NCBI GenBank assembly: GCA_963761975.1
Contig: CAVXIR010000002.1
Span: 2,418,001-2,482,000 of the forward strand
DNA: 64,000 nucleotides
Source of the DNA: JAMQPK01 sp963761975
GTDB lineage: Bacteria; Acidobacteriota; Vicinamibacteria; Vicinamibacterales; JAMQPK01
Reading direction: 5' to 3'
Shown here: positions 31,861-41,462 of the stretch, one piece after another
Layout: each line of letters opens with the position of its first letter
Position numbering within the stretch: the stretch's first letter is position 1
Program-made: the position numbers and the translations under genes
Notes under the pieces: model-generated
The model's input: the letters and a program-made list of their open reading frames with translations, nothing else
Databases searched by the model: none
Told to the model about the DNA's origin: nothing

Positions 31861-34248
31861 TTACGGGTACAGCAGATACTTCGCCCTCTGCCGCCTCCAC
31901 CTGGCTTCGCCGGCAGCCCACGACGCAGCAATGGCCTGAGGATCCTCGCCCGCACGAATGCGTGATAGGCCGTCCTTCGATCCGAACAGACGCGCGGCAG
32001 ACTCGAGCTCGAACGTCGCACCGTACAACCTGTGCAGCATCGCGGCGATTTCCACGCCAAGACGGACCGGTCGAAGCGCGAGCCGATCGGTCACGATCAT
32101 GAACACACCCTGACATTCCTCTCCGGCGTACTTACTCGCCGTCGGCGTAAATCGGACGGAGTAGAAGCTGACGCCGGGAATGCTGCGCGCGTTGAGCGCA
32201 TCGGCGAGTTGCACGCCGTCGATCCACGGAGCGCCAAGTTGTTCGAACGGTGTGTCTGTCCCACGACCAACCGATAGATTCGTTCCTTCAATCGCGCCGA
32301 CGCCCGGATATAGCGTCGCTTGAAGCAGATTCCGCATGTTCGGCGATGGGTTCGTCCAGGGCAGCCCGGTGTGGTCGAACCATCCATCACGTCGCCAGTT
32401 CTTCATCGCGACAACCGTCAGGTCGGCACCGATGCGATTTTCGCCGTTGAACAGGGCGGCGAGCTCTCCCAGAGTCATCCCGTGACGAATCGGCATCGAA
32501 GGAAAATACCCTGTGAACCCCAGCTCCGACTTGTCCAACGCAGGGCCTTCGATGTGGTAACCGTCAATCGGATTCGGACGATCCAGCACGATCACGGGCA
32601 TCTTCCTCTTTGCGGCTTCTTCGAGCACGTACGCCATCGTCGTCATGTAGGTGTAGAAACGCGTGCCGATGTCCTGCAGGTCGATGACGAGCGAGTCGAT
32701 GTCGTTCAGCATCACCCCGGTGGGCCTGCGTGTCTCGCCGTAGAGTGAATAGATAGGCAGTCCGGTTTTCTCGTCCTTCGTAGACGGTACGTTCGCCTCG
32801 AGCACACCGCGGATGCCATGTTCGGGGCTGAACAATGCCACCAGCGTGTATCCCTGCGATGTCGATGAACGGTGCAGAAGGTCGATGGTCGACGAGCCGT
32901 CACGGGCGCGTCCCGTGTGGTTCGTCACCAGCCCGACGCGTTTCCCCTTCAGCGGCGCAAAACCGTCGGCGCGAAGGACGTCGATGCCGGTCAAGGTTGG
33001 TTCTGGCGCGGATGGAGTCAGCGTCGATGCCGGTGGTCCGAAGTCGGTACCCGTGAACGATTCCCGCACAGCCAATGGCCGGGAAGTGAGAGCTGACGCG
33101 GCCACAGTGGCGACCCGGCTCCGCAACGACGTGACGTCCCCCTTGCCGTCTGGATGCACGCGATTGGACAGGAAGATGACGAACACGCCACTGGCTGGAT
33201 CGAGCCAGAGCGATGTGCCCGTGAATCCGGTATGGCCGAACGATCCGATCGGCAAGAGCTCACCGCGATTCGACGAAAACGAGGAATCGATGTCCCATCC
33301 CAGACCGCGAACGTTTCGTTCGTCGGCCGGCGTTGCGCGCGACGTCATTCTCGCCACCGTCAGTGGCGAAAGGATCCGAGTGCCGCGGTATGCGCCGTCA
33401 GCGAGCAGCATCCTGCAGAAGGTCGCAAGATCGGTCGCCGAGCTGAAGAGTCCGGCGTGACCGGCTACACCTCCCATGCGCCTCGCGGTCGGATCGTGGA
33501 CGACGCCCCGCAGCAGCTTCATGCCCGGGCCCTGACAGGGCCAGGCGAACGGTACGCAGCTTTCAGTGGGGGCGATCCGGCCGTGTGATGACGGTTGAGG
33601 CGTGAACGCGGTATCTGACATGCCGAGTGGGGCGAAAATTCTGTCGTGCGCAAATCGATCGAGCGGGACGCCGCTTGCGCGGCGCACGATGTCGCCCAGC
33701 AGGAAGAAATTGATGTCGCTGTAAATCACGCGTGTGCCAGGCGGCGCGACCGGTACTTCTTCAATGGCCAGCGCGATAGCGGTATCCGTTCCGGTCCACA
33801 GCTCCGCCAGATCGAGATCCGGACGCAGGCCCGAGACGTGCGTCAGCAGATGCCGGATCGTGATGTTGCTTTTGCCGTAGCGCTCAAAACCGGGAATGAA
33901 GTTCGAAACCCGATCGTTCAGTGCGATCTTGCCTTCCTCGATGAGGATCATCACGCTCGTCGTTGTGGCGACCACTTTGGTCAGCGAAGCGAGATCGAAG
34001 ATGGTGTCGAGCGTCATCGGCTCTGCCGCAGGGACAACGGAGCGCTGGCCGATGGCCCTGTGATAGAGCGTGCGATCGCCCTGGCCGACCAACACGACTG
34101 CGCCGGGCAACCGCCTTTCGCCGATCGCGGCCAGGATTAGAGGCTCAATTGCATCGAGCTTTGACGTATCGATCGATCCAGTCTGAGCGGCGAGCTGAAT
34201 CACCATGCACGCCGCGAGCGTCAAGGCAACGATCAGGGATCTGGACAC
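31861..34248 (-). CDS. Serine hydrolase (beta-lactamase family) fused to NamZ-type exo-muramidase domain (DUF1343)
   Basis: This exported 795-residue protein starts at a GTG with a signal peptide to about residue 21. Residues about 25-385 form a penicillin-binding-protein-like serine hydrolase with SLTK (Ser88, Lys91), YSD (Tyr176) and an HTG box. Residues about 425-795 form a DUF1343 domain (GLVTNHTGRARDG, FSPEHGIRG, IDLQDIGTRFYTY, ERPNPI-type segments such as VLDRPNPIDGYHIEGP). In Bacillus, NamZ (YbbC) removes terminal N-acetylmuramic acid and the neighbouring AmiE is a serine-hydrolase-type amidase. Here both activities appear in one chain, implying periplasmic cell-wall turnover or recycling. 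The catalytic assignments are by motif only. Confidence 0.85.
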   Translation of the reverse strand: MSRSLIVALTLAACMVIQLAAQTGSIDTSKLDAIEPLILAAIGERRLPGAVVLVGQGDRTLYHRAIGQRSVVPAAEPMTLDTIFDLASLTKVVATTTSVMILIEEGKIALNDRVSNFIPGFERYGKSNITIRHLLTHVSGLRPDLDLAELWTGTDTAIALAIEEVPVAPPGTRVIYSDINFFLLGDIVRRASGVPLDRFAHDRIFAPLGMSDTAFTPQPSSHGRIAPTESCVPFAWPCQGPGMKLLRGVVHDPTARRMGGVAGHAGLFSSATDLATFCRMLLADGAYRGTRILSPLTVARMTSRATPADERNVRGLGWDIDSSFSSNRGELLPIGSFGHTGFTGTSLWLDPASGVFVIFLSNRVHPDGKGDVTSLRSRVATVAASALTSRPLAVRESFTGTDFGPPASTLTPSAPEPTLTGIDVLRADGFAPLKGKRVGLVTNHTGRARDGSSTIDLLHRSSTSQGYTLVALFSPEHGIRGVLEANVPSTKDEKTGLPIYSLYGETRRPTGVMLNDIDSLVIDLQDIGTRFYTYMTTMAYVLEEAAKRKMPVIVLDRPNPIDGYHIEGPALDKSELGFTGYFPSMPIRHGMTLGELAALFNGENRIGADLTVVAMKNWRRDGWFDHTGLPWTNPSPNMRNLLQATLYPGVGAIEGTNLSVGRGTDTPFEQLGAPWIDGVQLADALNARSIPGVSFYSVRFTPTASKYAGEECQGVFMIVTDRLALRPVRLGVEIAAMLHRLYGATFELESAARLFGSKDGLSRIRAGEDPQAIAASWAAGEARWRRQRAKYLLYP

Positions 34249-34269
34249 GTCGCGGAATTATACCGGCTG

Positions 34270-34360
34270 CATCGTCGATCGTCGATCGTCCATCGTCGAT
34301 CGTCTGGAGTCCATCGTCGATCGTCTGGAGCTCAAGACGATGGACGATGGACGATGGACA
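34270..34360. repeat. Heptameric tandem repeat with inverted half, thirteen units
   Basis: Units catcgtc and gatcgtc alternate in phase from 34270, interrupted by tggagtc and tggagct. The phase is kept through caagacg, and then the inverse unit atggacg repeats to 34360. The two halves are reverse complements, so the array folds back. It fills the gap between the NamZ-fusion start and the HDAC-like stop, both on the minus strand. The same unit recurs at 36924. Confidence 0.85.
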
Positions 34361-34362
34361 GC

Positions 34363-35454
34363 CTACCGGATGCGTGCGACCAACGCAGCGGCTCGCGTGA
34401 TGACTTCAGTCTGATGAGGTTGAAGCTCCTGGTAGGGCCATGCTGCGAACCGATCCAGCGACGGATCCCGGAACGCCGTGGAAATTCCGGAGAGTTCCTC
34501 GACGATCGCGAGCGCACACCACGGCACATACACAGACGAATAGCCGCCCTCGTGACAGAGCGCGAGCCGACCGCTGCAGAGTTCGCTCGCGGCACTCTTC
34601 AACATCCGCGTCATCTGCCGGTACGTCTCGCTGTAGCACATCATCCGCGCCAGTGGATCCATCGTGCTCGCGTCAAGTCCACTGGCCACCACGATGAGCT
34701 CGGGACGATAGGCGTGCAGCGCCGGTATGACGACCCGCGTCATCGTTTCCAGATAGGCACCGTGACCGCTGCCCGGCGGGAGCGGCACGTTGATGTTGTA
34801 GCCCTCGCCAGGTCCTTCGCCGATGTCCTCAATCCCGCCCGAGGCAGGCGGGTAGTTGCCGGCCTGGTGGATTGAAATCGTCAGCACATTCGGGTCGCGG
34901 AAAAACGCTTCCTGAGTTCCATTGCCATGATGGACGTCCCAATCGAGTACCGCTACGCGCCGCACCTTCGACGCGGCCTGTGCCCGCAGGATGGCGATTG
35001 GAATATTCGAGAAGATGCAGAAACCGCGTCCAAAATCGCGCGTGGCGTGATGTCCTGCCGGCCGGCAGAGCACGTAGATGTTGTCGACCGTGCCGTCGAG
35101 CACCGCATCGATTCCGACTGCACATGCACCGGTCGACAATCTGACGAGGTCATATGAATTCGGCCCGATCCACGCCCCTTCGCCAACGTCGCCGCCGCCG
35201 CGCTCGCTGATGGCGCGCACCTTGGCGACGTATTCGGGGGTGTGATGACGCAGGACGTCGTGTTCGTCAATCGGCGTTGCCGCGAGCGCCACGAGCTTAT
35301 CCGCCAGGCCGGTCACGACCAGCAGCTCGCGAATCCGTTCCTTTGTTTCCCGTGTGTCGAGTGCCGGCACCGGCTGGTAAAGCGGCGACGGCCTCCGATC
35401 GAGGCCGGAGTGAAACCACGCGAAACGCTCGTCCCAGATGAAACCCGTCCTCAT
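34363..35454 (-). CDS. Histone-deacetylase-superfamily amidohydrolase
   Basis: The 363-residue cytosolic protein carries the class II HDAC pattern: CRPAGHHATRDFGRGFC (active-site His pair), VLDWDVHHGNGTQEAFF (zinc ligands), and SGLDASTMDPLARM then ALCHEGGYSSVYV. Bacterial members deacetylate polyamines, acetoin-linked substrates or small amides. The metal ligands and general-base histidines are intact. No polyamine genes are nearby, so the substrate stays open. Confidence 0.88.
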   Translation of the reverse strand: MRTGFIWDERFAWFHSGLDRRPSPLYQPVPALDTRETKERIRELLVVTGLADKLVALAATPIDEHDVLRHHTPEYVAKVRAISERGGGDVGEGAWIGPNSYDLVRLSTGACAVGIDAVLDGTVDNIYVLCRPAGHHATRDFGRGFCIFSNIPIAILRAQAASKVRRVAVLDWDVHHGNGTQEAFFRDPNVLTISIHQAGNYPPASGGIEDIGEGPGEGYNINVPLPPGSGHGAYLETMTRVVIPALHAYRPELIVVASGLDASTMDPLARMMCYSETYRQMTRMLKSAASELCSGRLALCHEGGYSSVYVPWCALAIVEELSGISTAFRDPSLDRFAAWPYQELQPHQTEVITRAAALVARIR

Positions 35455-35565
35455 CGAACGTGTAGGGTATCATCGCCGGTGGCAAAGCCCTGTTGACCGA
35501 GGCGTCGCGAACCGGCAGAATGTGGAAGGTCCGTCACCCCACGTCTTCGCACGGAGGAGCCCGCA

Positions 35566-36918
35566 ATGATCGACGCGACGTTCCACACTTCGACGTGGCG
35601 CCACATGGCGGGCATTGGCACCTTGATGCTCGGCGCCATCCTGACGTCCCCGTCGGCGGCCCGTGCACAGCAATCCGTGGTCACGCCCGTATTCACAAAG
35701 GACGTGGCCCCGATCCTTCAGGACAAGTGCCAGGCGTGTCATCGGTCTGGATACATGGCACCCATGTCGCTGACGACCTACGAGGAGACGCGTCCGTGGG
35801 CGCGGTCCATCAAGACGCGTGTGGCCGCCCGACAGATGCCACCGTGGCACATTGATAGAACCGTCGGGATCCAGCACTTCAAGAACGATCGCTCGCTAAC
35901 AGACCAGCAGATTGACACGATTGTGCGTTGGGTGGACGCGGGAGCCCCGAAGGGTGACCTGAAGGACATGCCGCCACCCAAGCAGTTTGCCAACGAAGCC
36001 GTGTGGGGATTCGCCGAGCTGTTCGGCGGTCCGCCGGACATGATTATCAAATCCCCGCCATACACCACGCCTGCCGTGGCGCTCGACGCCTGGTATAAGC
36101 CTGTTGTGGAGACGGGCCTCACCGAACCACGCTGGGTACGGGCTGTCGAGATACGGCCCTCGACGGTGTTAGGTCGAAAAGTCACTCACCACGCGCTGGC
36201 GAGACTTCAGCAGGACGATCCAGATGCCCAACCTTCTGCTGATGGCGTCGGCGCTGGCCTGTTCATGGAGTGGGCGGTAGGAAAACAGGGCGAGCTCATG
36301 CGCCCGAACAGCGGCAAGCTGATGCTGCCCGGGTCGAAGGTCATTTTCGAAGTCCACTATCATGCCGTGGGTGAGGAGATCAGCGACTCGGTCGAGCTTG
36401 GCATCTACTTTTATCCAAAAGGCCAGGAGCCAAAATATCGACAGGTCCTGGCCGCCCTGACGAGCGTCGCCGGTGGCGCCCAGAATATCGACATTCCGCC
36501 ACATGGCACGTTCGTCAGCCAGAACTTCCATGTGATGCGGCAGGCAGGCCGGATCGAGAACTTCCAGCCGCACATGCACCTGCGCGGCAGGGCGATGTCG
36601 ATGGAAGCGATTCTGCCGACTGGCACAACGCAGATGTTGAGCCACGTGAACAATTTCAATTTCAACTGGCACAACAACTACGTCTATGCAGACGAAGTGG
36701 CGCCGCTTCTGCCGAAGGGTACGATTTTGCGGATTACGTCGTGGTACGACAACACGAAGGCGAACAAGAACAATCCCGATCCCGATCAGTGGGTTGGCTT
36801 CGGCGATCGCACGGTCGACGAGATGGGCCACGCCTGGGTGAACATCACTTATATGAGTGACGAGGACTACCAGGCGGAGCTCGCCAAGAAGAACACCCAG
36901 GCTCGGGCCACGCAATAG
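35566..36918 (+). CDS. Cytochrome c domain plus copper monooxygenase-like protein, exported
   Basis: After GGAGG and the ATG at 35566, a signal peptide ends near ARAQ. A haem domain with KCQACHRSG (about 55-63) and RQMPPWHID follows. The larger C-terminal part contains VIFEVHYHAVGEE and NFQPHMHLRGRAMSME, which resemble the copper-ligand histidines of type-II ascorbate-dependent monooxygenases. The fusion suggests electron delivery from haem to copper during oxidation of an unknown substrate in the periplasm. Confidence 0.75.
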   Translation: MIDATFHTSTWRHMAGIGTLMLGAILTSPSAARAQQSVVTPVFTKDVAPILQDKCQACHRSGYMAPMSLTTYEETRPWARSIKTRVAARQMPPWHIDRTVGIQHFKNDRSLTDQQIDTIVRWVDAGAPKGDLKDMPPPKQFANEAVWGFAELFGGPPDMIIKSPPYTTPAVALDAWYKPVVETGLTEPRWVRAVEIRPSTVLGRKVTHHALARLQQDDPDAQPSADGVGAGLFMEWAVGKQGELMRPNSGKLMLPGSKVIFEVHYHAVGEEISDSVELGIYFYPKGQEPKYRQVLAALTSVAGGAQNIDIPPHGTFVSQNFHVMRQAGRIENFQPHMHLRGRAMSMEAILPTGTTQMLSHVNNFNFNWHNNYVYADEVAPLLPKGTILRITSWYDNTKANKNNPDPDQWVGFGDRTVDEMGHAWVNITYMSDEDYQAELAKKNTQARATQ

Positions 36919-36923
36919 TCGTT

Positions 36924-36972
36924 CATCGTCGATCGTCGATCGTCCATCGTCCATCGTCGATCGTCCAGCGTC
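36924..36972. repeat. Heptameric tandem repeat, seven units
   Basis: From 36924 the sequence is catcgtc, gatcgtc, gatcgtc, catcgtc, catcgtc, gatcgtc, cagcgtc. It starts five bases after the stop of the cytochrome/copper gene. The unit is the same as in the 34270 array. Confidence 0.85.
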
Positions 36973-37018
36973 GATTGGCATTGCGACGCAGGACGATATT
37001 ATTCGACGGAGCTGCGGC

Positions 37019-37885
37019 ATGAGAGCGCATCGGTCAGCCGCGATCGTGGCCGCGGTCGCATACGTCGTGCTTGCCGGCGCCGAACAGGCACCCGGTCAAC
37101 TGCCACTCGAACCGCCGCGAGAATCCGGGCAGAGCGTGACAGGCGCTTTTGAGGGCTGGTACCGCAACCCCGACGGTACGATCAAGCTGCTCGTCGGCTA
37201 TTTCAACCGAAACACGAAGCAGGCCCTCGACATTCCGGTCGGCACGAGCAACCGGATTGAACCCGGTGGGCCCGATCAGGGTCAGCCGACGCACTTCCTG
37301 CCACGACGGCAATGGGGCGTCTTCACGATTACCGTCCCGGCAGACTTCGGGAACAAGCGACTCATCTGGACGCTCGTCGCCAACGGCCAGACGACTTCCA
37401 TCCCGATGCATCTCGATCCCCTCTGGGTAGTGGAACCCTTCAAGGACGCCGCACTGGGAAACACCCCGCCCATTTTGAAGTTCGAGCCGGGAGGCGTGGC
37501 CTACCAGGGACCACCCAGCGGAATCAGCCGCTCGTTCACGACGCCGCTGTCCGTTCCGCTGCCCTTGCCCGTGTCGGTAACCGATGATCGCATTCGTGCG
37601 CCGGAAGCGTTGGCCCGGCAAGGTGGCGCAGGCGGTCGCGGTGGCCCACCACCTCCGCCGGTCACCATCACTTGGAGCAAGTTTCGTGGCGCTGGCACCG
37701 TCACCTTCGACAAGGAAAGGCCGCTGGTGGACGAGGCGGACGGAAAAGCTGAGACGATGGCGACGTTTGCCGAGCCGGGCGAATACATTCTTCGCGCACA
37801 GGTCAATGACACAACCGGTGAGGGTGGACGCGGGTTTCAGTGCTGCTGGACGAATGCGCTCGTCAAGGTCACTGTCACGAGATGA
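37019..37885 (+). CDS. Exported hypothetical protein, beta-rich
   Basis: The ATG at 37019 opens a signal peptide (MRAHRSAAIVAAVAYVVLAG). Earlier starts would translate the heptameric repeat. The mature protein has beta-strand character (GWYRNPDGTIKLLVGYFNRN, WGVFTITVPADFGNKRLIWT) and a Gly/Pro-rich loop. It ends with an Ig-like segment (ETMATFAEPGEYILRAQVND). This pattern is frequent in acidobacterial exported proteins. It follows the cytochrome/copper gene in the same direction. Confidence 0.7.
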   Translation: MRAHRSAAIVAAVAYVVLAGAEQAPGQLPLEPPRESGQSVTGAFEGWYRNPDGTIKLLVGYFNRNTKQALDIPVGTSNRIEPGGPDQGQPTHFLPRRQWGVFTITVPADFGNKRLIWTLVANGQTTSIPMHLDPLWVVEPFKDAALGNTPPILKFEPGGVAYQGPPSGISRSFTTPLSVPLPLPVSVTDDRIRAPEALARQGGAGGRGGPPPPPVTITWSKFRGAGTVTFDKERPLVDEADGKAETMATFAEPGEYILRAQVNDTTGEGGRGFQCCWTNALVKVTVTR

Positions 37886-38034
37886 CAAGCCGTGGCCTTT
37901 CTACCGAGTGAGGGTCCTCGATCAATCAAGGACGGCGTCTCTACGATCGTGCAGGCCCGAGGCCGGTCCGCGGCGGGCGTGAGAATCGTGCTGCCGTGAG
38001 GGTCGAGCGCTTGGGGAAGGATCGGACCCTGCAA

Positions 38035-38110
38035 TGCCACGACGCAAAGTCGCAAAGACGCGGAGCTCCTAAAGGTCACCGACTTCGCGCCGAAGGCGCG
38101 TAAGCGGAAG
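38035..38110. repeat. Interspersed repeat with 8-nt gcaaagtc/gcaaagac units
   Basis: The gap 37886-38197 holds gcaaagtc and gcaaagac in tandem (about 38045-38062) followed by cttcgcgccgaaggcgcgt. The block resembles that at 60066-60420, including the cgcgccg-aggcgcg core. Conceptual translation of either block gives the peptide SASLRLCV. No gene is evident in this gap. Confidence 0.6.
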
Positions 38111-38197
38111 AAAGCAGGCGAATACTCATCGTTTTCATCGAACCTCGGATACACCTTTCTCTTGTGACCTGCCCGCTCGGAGGCTATTCTTCGCCCG

Positions 38198-38959
38198 ATG
38201 AAATCTCCTCTCGATCTCGCGATTGGCCTGGTCGCGATATGCTTGGTCGGCCTGATGACGCAAACGGCAGGTTCCCAGAGCGGGCAGCAATCGGGCGCCA
38301 AGAGTCGCCCGAGCATGGTGATAAAGCCGACCGTCGACTTCGAGGTCACCGGTACGGGCGACCACGCCAGTTGGCGCGACATCGAGTGGACATCATTGAG
38401 TCGCCACGAGCCCGACGGTCACCCGTACGATTCGCGAGTCAAAGTGCGCTACTCGTCGACCGGTTTGTACTTCCTGATGGATGCGACAGACCGAATCCTC
38501 ACGGCCACCATGAACGAAGACTTCATGGACCTCTGGAATGAGGATGTGTTCGAGGTGTTTCTCTGGACCGACGAGCGCTTCCCGGTCTACTTCGAGTACG
38601 AGATCTCACCGCTCAATCGCGAACTGCCGATTCTCATCCCCAATTTCGGAGGGCAGTTTCTTGGTTGGCGCCCGTGGCATTACGAGAAAGGCCGCCTTAC
38701 ACGCAAGGCCACAAGTGTCGTCGGAGGACCCAAGCAATCGAATGCGTCAATTCAGGGGTGGCGTGCGGAGTTCTTCCTTCCGTACTCGCTGCTGCGACCC
38801 CTGCAGAACGTCCCGCCCAAGGCCGGCACACGCTGGCGCGCGAACTTTTATCGGATGGACTATGACGCCGGGCGACGGACGCGGTGGGCGTGGGCGCACG
38901 TCGACGAGAGCTTCCACGAATACCAAAAATTCGGCGATCTGCAGTTCGCCGATCGCTGA
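38198..38959 (+). CDS. Exported CBM9-like carbohydrate-binding protein
   Basis: A signal peptide (LDLAIGLVAICLVGLMTQTA) is followed by a beta-sandwich resembling the DOMON/CBM9-like family: VDFEVTGTGDHASWRDIEWT, VRYSSTGLYFLMDATDRIL, EDVFEVFLWTDERFPVYFEY and GWRAEFFLPYSLLRPL. Members bind glycans or accompany oxidoreductases in the periplasm. Length of 253 residues suits a stand-alone domain. It is convergent with the 38989 gene. Confidence 0.75.
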   Translation: MKSPLDLAIGLVAICLVGLMTQTAGSQSGQQSGAKSRPSMVIKPTVDFEVTGTGDHASWRDIEWTSLSRHEPDGHPYDSRVKVRYSSTGLYFLMDATDRILTATMNEDFMDLWNEDVFEVFLWTDERFPVYFEYEISPLNRELPILIPNFGGQFLGWRPWHYEKGRLTRKATSVVGGPKQSNASIQGWRAEFFLPYSLLRPLQNVPPKAGTRWRANFYRMDYDAGRRTRWAWAHVDESFHEYQKFGDLQFADR

Positions 38960-38988
38960 CCCCTCAGGCGTGCGCTGGCAGGCGCCTA

Positions 38989-40042
38989 CTACCGCGTAGC
39001 CGTCCGCACAGGATCGACGGCGGCAGCAATTGCCAGAGTGGCATAGGCCGCACCGGCCGCCGAGATCCACTGGTCGCGGCCGTAGGGATATCCGCTTTCG
39101 AAGTACGGTTGGAAGACGAGCGAGCGACTCTTGACATGCCAGGTGCCGTCGGCGGCCTGCGTCGACACGAGGGTACTTCAATCCAGCCTGGTAAGGTGGC
39201 TGCGTCACGGCCATGCCGGCTTCGTGCAACGCAAACAGGGCGATGCCTGTCGCATAGGCATCAGACGGTAACGTCGGAAGCTGCGACCATCCCCCATCCT
39301 TGTTCTGCAGTGTTTCAAGCGCGCGCGCCGCGGCATCGATCGCCCGTCGCTCGGCGTTCGACCATTTCAACCCGAGCAGCTTGAATGCCCGCTCCTGAGT
39401 GCGCTCTGCCTTCGTCGCAAGCAGCCACGATCGCGCCCGGTCGATCCTGGCCCTGGTATCGGCCACCTCGGTCGACGGCGCATATACGCTCAACGCGCGG
39501 ACCATATACGCGGTTGGGGTGAAGTCGTCGTACACCAGCGGCGGGCGGCCCGATGCCGCGCGGCTTCCGCCCTGCTGACTTCCACCGAACAAGCCGCCGC
39601 CTCCGCCGCGCCAATGTCCTTGCGGCTGCTGCTGGCCTTTCACGAAATGAATCTGCGCAACGATGCGTGCGTCGGCGGGCGTTCCGACAAGCGATTGGGC
39701 GAAAAATTCGAACCCGAGTGCCGCTATACCCGCGCCGCCGCCGACGGAATACTCGACATAGCGTTCGGTCGTTGTCTCAGACACCTCGCTGGGGAGTTGA
39801 GCGATTCGCTCGCCCATCGCGATGCCCTTGCTCTGCGCGACGGCTTGAGCGGCGGCCGGAAGCGTTTGATGGTGGCAAGAGTTGCAGCCGCCTTTTGTGA
39901 TGAACGTCGGGCTTGTCTTGACGAGGAGATCGAGCCCTTTCTCGGCGGCGTTCCTCAGCGTCTGCTGCGGCACCGGACTGTCGGCCGCGCGAACGATCGA
40001 GATGAGAAGCATCGACGCCACGACGAAAGCAGTTGTACGCAT
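38989..40042 (-). CDS. Squalene-cyclase-like repeat protein with a CxxCH haem motif, one frameshift
   Basis: A signal peptide precedes ITKGGCNSCHHQTLPAAAQA, a c-type haem motif CNSCH (about residues 53-57). The rest is made of alpha-alpha repeats with QW-like motifs (LQNKDGGWSQLPTLPSDAYA, TQAADGTWHVKSRSLVF) as in squalene/oxidosqualene cyclase folds. Removing one base from the GGG at 39171-39173 restores the C-terminus, which ends AVDPVRTATR. It is exported and haem-motif bearing, so it is not a cytosolic cyclase. It lies 10 bp after the ankyrin cytochrome gene and probably shares its transcript. Confidence 0.75.
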
Positions 40043-40051
40043 GAGCTGTCC

Positions 40052-41374
40052 TCAATACGGCCGCACGCCGGTTGAGCGCGACGCTGGCACCAACGCGCGC
40101 AACAGTTTCGTCACCTCAGTTTCGCCGCGCTTTGACGCCAGGCTCAGAGCGGTCTCGCCTTCGGCCGCCGCACTCACGTCGGCCCCATGAGCGAGGAGCA
40201 GTCGCACCAGCTCCGGCGAGTCGCCGTCATACTGGGCCGCCAGCAGAAGCGCCGTATACCCGCGATGGTCGGTGGCGTTCACCTCTGCACCCTTGTCGAG
40301 AAGAAGCTTCGCGCCTGCCACGTCGCCCCGGATTGCCGCTTCCATGAGCGCCGTTTCTCCGGTCTTTGTCCGCACCCGCGCATCGGCGCCGCGGGCAAGC
40401 AGCAACCCGATAACGTCGGCGCCGCTCGTCATCAGAAGGGGAGTTGCGCCCGTTTTCGCGCGGGCATTTGGGTTCGCGCCGTGGTCGAGCAGCAGCTTCG
40501 TGATTTCGGCGCTTGTGGTGGCAGCGGGAAAGAGCGCTGTGGCGCCGAGGAGCGTCTGTGCCTCGACGTCGCTGCCGACCTCGAGCAACATCCTGACCGA
40601 CGGAGCACCAGACGGGAGCATCGCAGCGACATACAACGGTGTGCGACCCTCAACGGTCTTTGCGCCGGCGCGTCCGCCCTTCTGGAGAAGAAGCTTCACC
40701 TTCTTCGGATCGGACACCGCCCAGTGAAGCGCAGTCGCCTGCCGCGCGTTTGCCGCGAGCACGTCGGCGCCGGCATCGAGCAGGGCTTCCATAATCTCGA
40801 GCGTGCCGGCGTACGCGGCGTGCATCAAGGCTGTCGAGCCGGAGCCGTCCGCCGCGCGCGCGAGCGCTTTATCGGCGGCAATCGATCGGCGAACCGCGAT
40901 CAAATCATGCCGGGCGATGGCGTCCAAGAACGTCTGGACGGCTGGATCGGTCGGCGGTCTGACGGCCGCTCCGTCGAAGGCGTTGCCCGGCATTTCCGCT
41001 CCCTCATCGATCCACGCGCGAAGGGTGTCGATTTCGTGGCCAGGCAATTCGCCGGTCGGCGGCATTTGCAGTCCCGCCGACGAACCGATGAGCCGCTGGA
41101 TCAACTTGCTGTCGGCCGCACGGCCCGGCACGATGACGACGCCATAGTCGCCCCCGCGCAGCGCGTTCTGTCGCAGGTCCAGGCGAAGACCCGACTGCAC
41201 CTGCTTCGGACCATGGCATCCGAAGCACCTGGACGCGAGGATCGGTCGTACGTCTGTCTCGTAATTGACAGCTGCTGCAGAACGTTGCTCCGTCTGGGAC
41301 GAGGCCCCGGCATTCTGAGCGTGCACCGGTACAACCAGTGTGCAGAACAGCGCCGCAAGGACGGCTCTTGCCAT
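40052..41374 (-). CDS. Planctomycete-type cytochrome c domain fused to ankyrin repeats, exported
   Basis: I start at 41374 (MARAVLAALFCTLVVPVHAQ), a clean signal peptide. A mono-haem PSCyt1-like domain (ASRCFGCHGPKQVQSG) is followed by eight or so ankyrin repeats, e.g. GSTALMHAAYAGTLEIMEAL and GYTALLLAAQYDGDSPELVR. The ankyrin part is likely a protein-interaction surface in the periplasm next to a redox centre. Its gene precedes the squalene-cyclase-like haem protein by 10 bp on the same strand, suggesting that the two proteins act together. Confidence 0.8.
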   Translation of the reverse strand: MARAVLAALFCTLVVPVHAQNAGASSQTEQRSAAAVNYETDVRPILASRCFGCHGPKQVQSGLRLDLRQNALRGGDYGVVIVPGRAADSKLIQRLIGSSAGLQMPPTGELPGHEIDTLRAWIDEGAEMPGNAFDGAAVRPPTDPAVQTFLDAIARHDLIAVRRSIAADKALARAADGSGSTALMHAAYAGTLEIMEALLDAGADVLAANARQATALHWAVSDPKKVKLLLQKGGRAGAKTVEGRTPLYVAAMLPSGAPSVRMLLEVGSDVEAQTLLGATALFPAATTSAEITKLLLDHGANPNARAKTGATPLLMTSGADVIGLLLARGADARVRTKTGETALMEAAIRGDVAGAKLLLDKGAEVNATDHRGYTALLLAAQYDGDSPELVRLLLAHGADVSAAAEGETALSLASKRGETEVTKLLRALVPASRSTGVRPY

Positions 41375-41462
41375 GCGGTCTACAATGAACCCCAACTTTT
41401 CAGCTGTCAACCGGCTAATCCGAGCAGGCGGGCATCATTGGTCCCATCTTCGGAGGTGACAA

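Noticed and set aside
34270..36972. CRISPR array candidate from the repeated catcgtc/gatcgtc blocks
   Set aside because: Units are 7 nt with no spacers, and no cas genes are present.
36857..37018. A 54-residue N-terminal extension of the 37019 gene
   Set aside because: It translates the end of the upstream gene in another frame and the catcgtc repeat. The signal peptide starts at 37019.
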